64,000 bases of DNA. Source: Prevotella sp. UBA2456. GTDB taxonomy: Bacteria; Bacteroidota; Bacteroidia; Bacteroidales; Bacteroidaceae. A program made the translations under genes and the position numbers. The notes under the pieces were generated by a model, which was not told where the DNA came from, did not search any database, and saw only the letters and a program-made list of their open reading frames with translations. Numbering within the stretch: the first letter of the stretch is position 1; the number at the start of each line of letters is the position of its first letter. The DNA is taken from contig DDPY01000027.1 of NCBI GenBank assembly GCA_002342415.1, positions 1-64,000 of the forward strand, written 5' to 3'. Below are positions 17,548-25,634 of this stretch, piece by piece.

Positions 17548-17580
17548 ATTCATCATTCGTATCATTCGTTTAATTCGTAG
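17541..17580. repeat. 9-bp repeat spanning GH106 stop and esterase start
   Basis: On the minus strand, ACGAAT recurs at 9-10-base spacing (near AAACGAATG and ATACGAATG). The array contains the GH106 TAA stop and the extra start codons of the esterase. Confidence 0.6.
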
Positions 17581-20500
17581 TCGTTATAATCTTTGGTGCA
17601 TTGAGCAGTCCTGCGGGTAGCAGGCCCTCGCCTTTGGTGCGATAGCGGGCATTGGTCCAGATGCCCTTGTAGGGAGCCTTCCCCTGATCCCAGCCGCGCA
17701 GGGCATTGTGCCAGGTGTTGACCACCTCTATCTCTATCTGGTTCTTGCCCTTCTGGAGGGCACCTGTTATCTCCACTTCATAGGGGGCAGTCCAGGCGAT
17801 GCCGCAATCACGGCCGTTCACCCATACGTGGGCGATGTCTTTCACGTTGGGCAGCGAGAGCCAGGTGCGACCAGTGGGCATTTCTTTCCCCTTCAGCTTG
17901 ATGGTGGTGCTATAGCGGGCATGTCCACTGAAGTATCGGATGCGCTCGTCCTCGTGCTGGCTCCAGTCGAACAGCGGCTGGTCTTTCAGCGTGATATTGC
18001 TCTCGCGGAAGTGAATATCCCAACGCGAGGCAGAAAATATTCCCACCCTGGGACTGAAGTATTCCCACCTTGGGACTGAAGTATTCCCACCCTGGGAATA
18101 TTTTGTGGGATGCATGATGACAAATGCGGAGCCGTAGGCAGGCAATGTCAGCGAGCCGTTAAAGCGACAACGCTCATCAGTAACAGGGTTGTAGAGCACG
18201 GCGGTCTGGCCTTTGGAACGGAAGACGGGCGTAAAGGTCTGCTCCTGTGCGGTTTGGTTCGACAGGAAGTAGATGTCCATGTCGTCAGCAGTCCTGTGGC
18301 AGTAGGCAATGCCCTCGGGCAGTACGACATCTGGGGCAATGTCCTTCAGGGTGGCCTCCCTATAGGGTTGGTCGATGATGAACACCCCCTGCTGTTGCAG
18401 TTCTGCAATACGCTTCTGGGCTTCAGGGGAAACCTGAAGCCACTGCGGCACTACCAATGCCTTGTAATGGAAGGGCTGATGGAGCAGGGCATCCTTGTTC
18501 ATCGAGTCGTACTGATAGCCATGCAGGGGATTCACCCAGTCCTTCAGGTCTACGATGCCTGCCGAGTGCCAAACCCCTACGGGCGACTCCACCATAGGCT
18601 GCCCCACATTGGCCAGTCGCTTGCGCTCTGAGGCTATGCGCTCAGCACCAAAGAGTCCTGGCAGCATAGGCACGATGCGGTCTGGAGTGAAAGCGCGACG
18701 AGGCATCTCCTCACCCGTATAGACGGCGATGTCCACTACAGGCTTGCCCTGTTGCAACAGCTGCTGACAGCGCGTGACATAGTCGACAAAAGCCTTGGCC
18801 TCTGGGAACCATGTCTGGTCGCGCTGGAAGAAGAGTCCGATGCCATCGAGTGTCATACCCGGCTTGCGGTCGAGCCAGGGGTTATGCGTGTTGACATGGA
18901 AGAACAGGCGATTCATACCCAGGGCGAAGTTCCTATCCAGCAGCGGCTTGATGCTGGCAGGTGTCTCATCCCACACGCCACGTACCTCCGTAAAGCCCTC
19001 TGCCTGAACGATTTGCTTTCCGTAGACGTGCGCTCCGCTGATGGCATCCAGCATGTCGTTGGGCTTGTCGTGAGTAGGCGAGTTGAGCCAGTATTCGCCC
19101 ATGGGGATGTCTACATATCTATAATGGTCCATGCCATCGGATACCATCGTAGGGGCCACGCTCTCTGAAGACAGGCCCACGCCATAGTCGCGGGCCTTCT
19201 GGGCTACGGTGGCAAAGAACTTCTCGTTGATAAGCTCGTTGATAGTCAGGCGCACATCGCGCAACACCTCGTCACTCTTCTCTGCTGATTCGATGGGGAT
19301 GCCCACCATTACAGGCAACCACTTGAGCAGGTCGTAGCCACGACGCTTCTGGAACTCCTCGGCAAACTGGTAGCCCCAGTTCTGCGAGCCACATTCCCAC
19401 GAGTCGACATGCAGGTACTTGATAACATCCGCATGGGGGCGCTGCTTGAACTGCCCGAACCATGAGTCCACCTGCTTCCGCACTGCCTCGGGTGAGAACT
19501 TGTCGCACTCCAGCCCCTTGGCTCCGCCAGCGGTAGCATTGGTATGGCCCGTAGAGGTATGGCCAATGCGGATGATGCGATAAACCTGATAGTCGAGGTC
19601 TATGTTCTGCAGACTGAAGCCCGTCACATGGTCTCCGTCTAAGGTCAGACGGGCAATCTCGCGCTGTTGCCAGCAGATGCTGTCGGGCAGTTCCTTGCTG
19701 CTGGCCTTAGGGGCGATGCGCCACACGTAGCCAGCCTTGCCCTCCCAGTTGTCAATGCGCGGCTGACTATAGAAGGTGGCATTCTTCAGTCCTAAGCGTG
19801 GGCGCCATTTGGCGGCATCCAGGTCCTCGCTGCCTGGCTCTGTGCGCTTGGGAGTCCACGACAGTCGCCAGTAGCGGCCCTCAGTGGGAGGGATGGCGAA
19901 GGTGGTGTGATGGTCGTAGTTCTGCCAGCCCTGACGGGGAGGCACCAACTGCTTGACCAATCGATAGTCGATGCCATCGTCTGACACCTCCACAGCCAGT
20001 CGCTGCCCCTGTATATTGGTGCCGTTGGCAGCTATCTCGATATTGGTAAACAGGCGCTTGGCTCCCATGTCAATAGCTATCCAGGCATCCTCTGATGCAG
20101 CGAAGATACCCTTGGCATTGCGCGTCATTGTGGACGACATAGTGATGGGAAACATCGCCATGTCGCGCTGTAGGTTGAAGTTATAGGGGAAGGGAGGAAA
20201 CGACGAGCGTGTCAGGGGAATGGCATAGGTGGCAATGTCCTCATAGTAGCCCTCATAGCCCTGCGGGCGAGCCAGTTTCAGGCCGCCCTTCTGGTGGATT
20301 ATCTTTTCTAAGCTGCCTACCATGATGGTGTCGCAGTAGACAATCTTCTGCATCGACTCCTCAGGCCGTATCCAAGGACCACCTGCTAAAGCAAAACCAT
20401 CGCAGATATGAATGCCCATGTCTAAGCCGAGAGAATCGGCTTGAGCGAGCGACAGGTCTATCATCTGCCAGAAGTTGTCACTGAGCGCATCCGCCTTGCC

Positions 20501-20713
20501 CTCGAATTCAGGCTTCTCCACAGCCCCACGGATGGGCATCAGATAGCAGCCGCCTAAGCCTACATCCTTCATGGCCTTCAGGTCGGCACGGATGCCTTCT
20601 TTTGATACAGCGCCATACATCCAGTACCAGAAGGTCCAGGGGCGCGTGGTGTCTTTTCCTTGCGACGAAATCGCAAGGCACAGTGCAGCGATAGAGAGAA
20701 CTATTCTTTTCAT
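17570..20713 (-). CDS. Glycoside hydrolase family 106, probable alpha-L-rhamnosidase
   Basis: The 1047-residue exported enzyme matches the GH106 layout: FWYWMYGAVSKEGIRADL near the N-terminus, GIHICDGFALAGGPW, a large TIM barrel with DSWE and SSES blocks (candidate catalytic glutamates) and C-terminal jelly-rolls with WVNGRDCGIAW. GH106 releases terminal L-rhamnose from rhamnogalacturonans and related glycans. I choose the ATG at 20713 over an upstream in-frame codon because it starts a clean signal peptide and overlaps the preceding stop as ATGA, which suggests translational coupling. A 22-bp repeat at 18034-18104 adds a SVPRWEYFSPRVGIF-like stretch near the C-terminus. Confidence 0.87.
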   Translation of the reverse strand: MKRIVLSIAALCLAISSQGKDTTRPWTFWYWMYGAVSKEGIRADLKAMKDVGLGGCYLMPIRGAVEKPEFEGKADALSDNFWQMIDLSLAQADSLGLDMGIHICDGFALAGGPWIRPEESMQKIVYCDTIMVGSLEKIIHQKGGLKLARPQGYEGYYEDIATYAIPLTRSSFPPFPYNFNLQRDMAMFPITMSSTMTRNAKGIFAASEDAWIAIDMGAKRLFTNIEIAANGTNIQGQRLAVEVSDDGIDYRLVKQLVPPRQGWQNYDHHTTFAIPPTEGRYWRLSWTPKRTEPGSEDLDAAKWRPRLGLKNATFYSQPRIDNWEGKAGYVWRIAPKASSKELPDSICWQQREIARLTLDGDHVTGFSLQNIDLDYQVYRIIRIGHTSTGHTNATAGGAKGLECDKFSPEAVRKQVDSWFGQFKQRPHADVIKYLHVDSWECGSQNWGYQFAEEFQKRRGYDLLKWLPVMVGIPIESAEKSDEVLRDVRLTINELINEKFFATVAQKARDYGVGLSSESVAPTMVSDGMDHYRYVDIPMGEYWLNSPTHDKPNDMLDAISGAHVYGKQIVQAEGFTEVRGVWDETPASIKPLLDRNFALGMNRLFFHVNTHNPWLDRKPGMTLDGIGLFFQRDQTWFPEAKAFVDYVTRCQQLLQQGKPVVDIAVYTGEEMPRRAFTPDRIVPMLPGLFGAERIASERKRLANVGQPMVESPVGVWHSAGIVDLKDWVNPLHGYQYDSMNKDALLHQPFHYKALVVPQWLQVSPEAQKRIAELQQQGVFIIDQPYREATLKDIAPDVVLPEGIAYCHRTADDMDIYFLSNQTAQEQTFTPVFRSKGQTAVLYNPVTDERCRFNGSLTLPAYGSAFVIMHPTKYSQGGNTSVPRWEYFSPRVGIFSASRWDIHFRESNITLKDQPLFDWSQHEDERIRYFSGHARYSTTIKLKGKEMPTGRTWLSLPNVKDIAHVWVNGRDCGIAWTAPYEVEITGALQKGKNQIEIEVVNTWHNALRGWDQGKAPYKGIWTNARYRTKGEGLLPAGLLNAPKIITTTN
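18034..18104. repeat. 22-bp tandem repeat with palindromic core inside GH106
   Basis: Two full units and a partial third start at 18038, 18060 and 18082. Each has the core TTCCCACC(C/T)TGGGA, a short palindrome. The array is bounded by inverted arms AAAATATTCCCA (18034) and TGGGAATATTTT (18093). Since 22 is not a multiple of three, the copies are read in different frames and give different peptides. Confidence 0.85.
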
Positions 20714-23625
20714 TCGAAATGGAGTATAGCATTGATATGACCCTTGCCTTTGCTCCAATAGGGCTGGGCTGAGGGGCCGTTGAGGTCGGTGGTGTTCACC
20801 TTGTTGCGCACGGCAGGAATGGCCTTCAGGATGCTGATGCCTGTCTCGGGCAGGGTGTAGAGCAGGTGGTCACGCCCGTCGCGTGGAGTGTAGACACCTA
20901 TCTTGCTGCCCATCGTCTCTATGCCAATCTTACCCTCTGTGGTCTGTAACTGCATCCACTTCACGTTGGCGAAATAGCCCTTGAACTCAGGATACTCGAA
21001 CGACTCGCCAGGGATGGGGTCGTTATACTCGTTCTGCCACAAGCCATACTGCGGACCCTCCATGCGGTTCTGCCAGACGCGGTACGGGCCCTTGCCCACC
21101 CACTGCTTGCTCTTGACCTTGTTCTCGGGGTAATCGAAGCAGATGCCCATCAAGTCTACCACACCGTTGAAGTAGTAGTCGGCATTCATATACAGCCCGC
21201 CGTCCTGCAGGAAGCGGTAGGTCACGCGCTCTAACGAGCCGTGGATGTAGTTGGCCACCAGTGTCGAGTCAGAGAGGGTAAAGCCTGCAAAGGCTCCTTG
21301 GTCTTTGTATTCTGTATAGTCGGTCTTCTTTTGGAAAGCCTCCTTGTCATCGTGGTTGTAGAAACCATCGTCTGAGCGGTCTGAGCGCTTGGCGGCAATG
21401 AAGCGTGGGCCATTGCAAAACGAGAAAGTTTTGTCACTCATGCTGACACCCATCAAGCGGCCCGTCTTCTTGTCAAAGGTGTACTGGCGGTTGCCTTGAC
21501 TGACTATTAACTGGTTGGCATCCTCCTGCGTGGTATAGGCTTGGGTGTTCTGCCGCAAGTAGCGTATGCTCAGATTGTCAAGTTTTACCATGCGTCTTTT
21601 GCGCCATGTAAATATCTCCTGACCATACGGGTCGATGGCTGTCAGCTCTATCACGTCGGCATCGGTTTTACCCATATTTAGTTTCCCTGTTTTGCCTGGT
21701 TCCACATTGGGCGAAGTGAACTTGCCTTCCTTCAGCACTTTTACTTTAGACTCACCGTATGCTGGCATCTCCAGCAGACGGTAGCTAAACCGGCAGTCTT
21801 TCAGGTTGGTGAAGTCGTAGCAGTTTTTGACGTATATGTCATAATCCCACGTCACCTGTACAGGACTCCACACCTCGCGGATGGTGTGGAACGAGCCCTC
21901 TTTCTCCATGTGGGGTCCCACGATGCCGTCGGCACCGAAGTTACCCATACAGTCGATGAGAGTTGACAGTTGAGAGTTGACAGTTGACAGGTCTGTGCGT
22001 ACTACGCCCTGGTCCATCAGGTCCCAGAGGAAACCACCGGCACAGCGGGGATTCGACATCATCAGCTTCCAGTAGTCCTTCAATCCGGCTCCGTGGCCAC
22101 CATCATAAAGTCCATGCAGGAATTCGGTGGGCATGAAGATTTCCTTCTGCCGCATATACTCTGAGGTCTCGCCCCACGAACGGTAGTGCTTCGTCTCGAA
22201 GCCGTTGCGGTTGGCCCAAGGGTAGAGCACCACGCGCTGCTGCGGGTCGAACTTGCTGAAGACGGGTTCCAGTTCGTAGTTGAAACCACCCTCGTTGCCG
22301 TTGCTCCAGAAAATGATGCTGGGATGGTTGACATCGCGCGTCACCATCTCCTCAACAATCTGGCTTCCAATGATGGTATTATGTGCCCAGTGCCAGCCCG
22401 GCTGCTCGCACTCTACATAGAGACCCAACGAGTCGCAGGCATCCAAGAACTCCGGGTCGGCAGGGTAGTGGCTCAGTCGCACGGCATTCATATTTATGCT
22501 CTTAATCAGCAGCACGTCCTCGATATTCTTCTGCTTCGACAGGGTGCGCCCTGTCTCGGGGCGGAACGAGTGGCGGTTGGCACCCTTCACGATGACCTTC
22601 TGACCGTTGATGAACAGGCCGTCCTCCTGACAGCCGTAGACGTGGTTGCCCGTCTCCTTTCTGCTGGCTGCTGATGCAGGATAGCTATGCCGATACTCGA
22701 TGGTGCGGAAGCCGAAGCGCTGACGTTCTATGTGCAGCGTCTTGCCCTCGGCATTTTTCAGGGTAAAGACAGCGGTATAGAGATGAGGCTGCTCGGCATT
22801 CCACGCCTTGATGCCCTTCGCATTGAAGTCCACCTTCGCACCATCGCTGCTGATGGGACAGGCAGGGCTCTGGGCCACCTTCGTTCCGTGTGTGTCGATG
22901 ACATCGACACTTACAGTACTGCCGGGCAGGGCGCGGTTCAAGAAGACATCAGCCATGAAGTGGCCGTCGTGCTTGGCATTGATGGCCACACGGCTGATAT
23001 TCTGGGCGGGCTTTGAGATGATGAAGACGGGCCGCCAGATGCCGCCGAAATTCCAGTAGTCAGCACGGCGCTCGGCTAAGTTCACCTGCGGCACGGTGCT
23101 CTCCTTCAGCACCTCTACCTCTAAGCGGTTCTTTTTCTTGCCAAAGAATACACGGTCTGACACATCCATCGTGTGGCGGGTAAAGCCGCCCTGATAAGTG
23201 CCGTTGCCTGCCTTGCGGCCATTGATCTGCACACGTATCTCGGTGAATGCCGCCTCGAAGACCAACAGGATCTGCCGTCCTGCCCACTCCTCGGGCAGCG
23301 TGAACTCATGCTTATACAGACCTTTCTCGTCGGCAATGCCCTCGGGAGTGGCCTTACCATAGAAGCGCATGCCGTACTGGTAGGTGCCGAAGCCCTGCAG
23401 CTCCCAGCACGAAGGCACGCCAATCTTGGTCCACTGACCACTATTCTTCGACCCTTGGTCGAAGTGTGGCGTTGCATTACGCCCATCTGTGCACTGAAAG
23501 TCCCACTGCACCATGTCGTCACAACCGTGACCACTCAGATACTGCCGCTGTGTCTCCACAGCCTGCTGCGCCTGCACCGCCAGAGCCATCAGCCCTAACA
23601 CTGCCATAAGAAAAGTCCGTCTCAT
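20710..23625 (-). CDS. LacZ-like GH2 beta-galactosidase
   Basis: The 971-residue enzyme has the five-domain LacZ layout: a signal peptide (1-19), a sugar-binding jelly-roll (about 30-205), an Ig-like domain, a TIM barrel (about 325-560), a second Ig-like domain (DUF4981 type) and the large C-terminal Bgal small-chain domain. The acid/base is likely E445 (WSNGNE) and the nucleophile E501 (PTEFLHG). It should act on beta-galactose in the periplasm. Around residues 556-565 the usual VRTD-to-DGIVGP segment is lengthened by LSTVNSQLSTL, encoded by a 14-bp repeat. The start codon lies inside a 14-bp hairpin stem. The stop overlaps the GH106 start. Confidence 0.92.
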   Translation of the reverse strand: MRRTFLMAVLGLMALAVQAQQAVETQRQYLSGHGCDDMVQWDFQCTDGRNATPHFDQGSKNSGQWTKIGVPSCWELQGFGTYQYGMRFYGKATPEGIADEKGLYKHEFTLPEEWAGRQILLVFEAAFTEIRVQINGRKAGNGTYQGGFTRHTMDVSDRVFFGKKKNRLEVEVLKESTVPQVNLAERRADYWNFGGIWRPVFIISKPAQNISRVAINAKHDGHFMADVFLNRALPGSTVSVDVIDTHGTKVAQSPACPISSDGAKVDFNAKGIKAWNAEQPHLYTAVFTLKNAEGKTLHIERQRFGFRTIEYRHSYPASAASRKETGNHVYGCQEDGLFINGQKVIVKGANRHSFRPETGRTLSKQKNIEDVLLIKSINMNAVRLSHYPADPEFLDACDSLGLYVECEQPGWHWAHNTIIGSQIVEEMVTRDVNHPSIIFWSNGNEGGFNYELEPVFSKFDPQQRVVLYPWANRNGFETKHYRSWGETSEYMRQKEIFMPTEFLHGLYDGGHGAGLKDYWKLMMSNPRCAGGFLWDLMDQGVVRTDLSTVNSQLSTLIDCMGNFGADGIVGPHMEKEGSFHTIREVWSPVQVTWDYDIYVKNCYDFTNLKDCRFSYRLLEMPAYGESKVKVLKEGKFTSPNVEPGKTGKLNMGKTDADVIELTAIDPYGQEIFTWRKRRMVKLDNLSIRYLRQNTQAYTTQEDANQLIVSQGNRQYTFDKKTGRLMGVSMSDKTFSFCNGPRFIAAKRSDRSDDGFYNHDDKEAFQKKTDYTEYKDQGAFAGFTLSDSTLVANYIHGSLERVTYRFLQDGGLYMNADYYFNGVVDLMGICFDYPENKVKSKQWVGKGPYRVWQNRMEGPQYGLWQNEYNDPIPGESFEYPEFKGYFANVKWMQLQTTEGKIGIETMGSKIGVYTPRDGRDHLLYTLPETGISILKAIPAVRNKVNTTDLNGPSAQPYWSKGKGHINAILHFE
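21960..21987. repeat. 14-bp tandem repeat inside GH2
   Basis: Two exact copies of GAGTTGACAGTTGA, followed by a partial third, encode a Ser/Thr/Leu/Asn-rich insert. The complement is an exact circular permutation of the CAACTCTCAACTGT unit at 27848, about 5.9 kb away. Confidence 0.9.
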
Positions 23626-23657
23626 ATATAGCTATACATTATTCTATATATGAGACG
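23618..23657 (-). promoter_or_regulatory. Stem-loop that buries the GH2 start codon
   Basis: CGTCTCATATATAG (23618-23631) and CTATATATGAGACG (23644-23657) form a perfect 14-bp stem with a 12-nt loop. In the minus-strand mRNA, the second arm contains the GH2 ATG and the next codons. No T-run follows, so control of translation or mRNA processing fits better than termination. Confidence 0.7.
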
Positions 23658-23684
23658 AACGAAAAGGTGAAATGTCGCCAGCGA

Positions 23685-25607
23685 CTACTTCAGTTTGATG
23701 ACAGCGAAGGTCTTAGGAGAAATCTTTACTTCCATTGCTGTGCCGGAAACCGTCAGCGGCTTCGTCTTGGGAGTGACTGCTGTGGGATTGCTGATGCTGT
23801 TCTCTGCATCGAGGGCGGCATGCATATAAATCATCTCGCCGCTGGTGAGATTAAGATTCTTCGCACCCTTGAACTGCAGGGTGATGGTCTCTTCCGTATC
23901 CTTGGTGTTGGCAATCTTGACATAGTAGGCACCGGCCTTCTGGTCGCATACGGCAGAGGCATAGAGGCCGTTCTGACCCTCTACGGGCTGCTTGTTTTCA
24001 GTCAGTGCCAGCACATGGGTACCCTTGTAGAGGCTATAGAGCTGCTGCACGTACCAGTTGGGTGTGCGATATGACTGGAGGTTGTCGAACCAGATGAGGT
24101 CGGGCTTCCACTGCCAGCCTTCCACGTGGGAGAACAGGGGAGCATAGGTGGCCATGTGCACCACATCGGCATTGCGCTCAATACCTGTCATGAAGGCAGC
24201 CTCAGACAAGGCTCCCTCGAAGTTGTTGCGGCGGTCCTTGCCGTGGGCGGCATACTCACCGGCAAATACCTTCGGACCCTTGCGGGGATACTTGTCGTAG
24301 CGGGCAGCATTCGAGCGGAACCATTCTGGAGCCATGTAGTAGTGCTCGTCCACCAGGTCTGCCTTCAGGCGGCGCATCTCCTGCCAGCCATAGTCGAAGT
24401 TCTTGCCATCGGCACTGGGGCCGGAGGTTCCTACTATCTGTATCTCAGGATATTTGGCACGGATGGCCTTCAGGAACGGCTCCAGATGTTCAGGATACCA
24501 CTCGCCCCACTGCTCGTTACCGATGCCGATGAACTTCAGGTTGAAGGGTGCGGGATGTCCCATGTCGGCACGCAGCTTACCCCATTTGGTGCTGGTGTCG
24601 CCATTGGCAAACTCGATGAGGTCGAGGGCATCGTCAATGTAGGGCTGCAGCTCGTTGACGGGTACGTGGGCAGCCTTGAGGTCCCAGTTCTGGAACTGGC
24701 AGGCCATACCGCAGCTGAGGATAGGCAGGGGAGCAGCACCAATCTTCTCAGCCAGCAGGAAGAATTCATAGAAGCCCAGTCCATAGGTCTGGAAGTAGTT
24801 GGGGAACACGCGGTTCTGGATGGTGTGCTGCCAGCGGTTGGTGTTCAGCGGACGGTTCTCAGCGGGTCCTACACTGTTCTTCCACTGATAGCGCTCGCCC
24901 AGGTCGGTACCCTCCACGATGCATCCGCCAGGGAAGCGGAAGATGCCGGGGTGCAGGTCGGCCAAATCCTTTACCAGGTCGGCACGCAGACCGTTCCAGT
25001 TGTCTGAAGGCATCAGTGAGATATGATCCAGGTCGACACCTTCCTTGGTGTCCAGGCTGATGCGGAGGAAGCCCTTGCCGTCGGTGACATTGGGGGTCAG
25101 GGCCAGTGTGTATTTCTTCCAGTCCTTGCCAGCCATGTCGAGGGTCTTGCGCATGATGGTGTCGTTGGTGGCGGTGAGCATCTCCACGCGCAGGGTGGCC
25201 TTGTCACCGTGGGTGCGGGCATAGAGGCTGAGGTCATAGCGCAGTCCTTTCTTCAGTCCCATGCCGAAGAATCCGTGGTTTTCCAGTCCGGTACGGCGGT
25301 CGTGGTGTGTGGGAGCCTTGAAAACGACATAGTGCGGATTGCGCTCAAAGGCAGGCTTGTCCGTTGCGATGCTGATATTGCCAAAAGCCTCCCAACCCAT
25401 CAGGGCATCAGGAAACTCGAATGAGCGGTTCTCAATCATTTCGGCATACAGGCCTCCGTCAGCTCCGAAGTTGATGTCCTCGAAGAAGATGCCATACATG
25501 GTAGGCTGAATATCGGCTACAGGCTTCTTGGCCTGAATGGTGAACTCGTGTTGTGCAGAGGCAGAGAGTGTTGCCAGACAGCACAGGGATAAAATTAGTT
25601 TCTTCAT
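23685..25607 (-). CDS. GH51 alpha-L-arabinofuranosidase
   Basis: The 640-residue exported enzyme removes terminal alpha-L-arabinofuranose from arabinan and arabinoxylan fragments. It has a signal peptide (1-18), the GIFFEDINFGADGGLYAEMI start of the fold, a CBM4-like insert (about 70-200), a TIM barrel and a C-terminal beta-sandwich. The acid/base is likely E365 (GIGNEQWG) and the nucleophile E451 (FAGEYAAHG). It follows the large GH43 gene by 27 bases and precedes the LacZ-like GH2 by about 60 bases. Co-occurrence with three GH43 enzymes supports arabinan as the substrate. Confidence 0.95.
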   Translation of the reverse strand: MKKLILSLCCLATLSASAQHEFTIQAKKPVADIQPTMYGIFFEDINFGADGGLYAEMIENRSFEFPDALMGWEAFGNISIATDKPAFERNPHYVVFKAPTHHDRRTGLENHGFFGMGLKKGLRYDLSLYARTHGDKATLRVEMLTATNDTIMRKTLDMAGKDWKKYTLALTPNVTDGKGFLRISLDTKEGVDLDHISLMPSDNWNGLRADLVKDLADLHPGIFRFPGGCIVEGTDLGERYQWKNSVGPAENRPLNTNRWQHTIQNRVFPNYFQTYGLGFYEFFLLAEKIGAAPLPILSCGMACQFQNWDLKAAHVPVNELQPYIDDALDLIEFANGDTSTKWGKLRADMGHPAPFNLKFIGIGNEQWGEWYPEHLEPFLKAIRAKYPEIQIVGTSGPSADGKNFDYGWQEMRRLKADLVDEHYYMAPEWFRSNAARYDKYPRKGPKVFAGEYAAHGKDRRNNFEGALSEAAFMTGIERNADVVHMATYAPLFSHVEGWQWKPDLIWFDNLQSYRTPNWYVQQLYSLYKGTHVLALTENKQPVEGQNGLYASAVCDQKAGAYYVKIANTKDTEETITLQFKGAKNLNLTSGEMIYMHAALDAENSISNPTAVTPKTKPLTVSGTAMEVKISPKTFAVIKLK

Positions 25608-25634
25608 AAATTGTTATTTAGTTGTTGGGTATGA

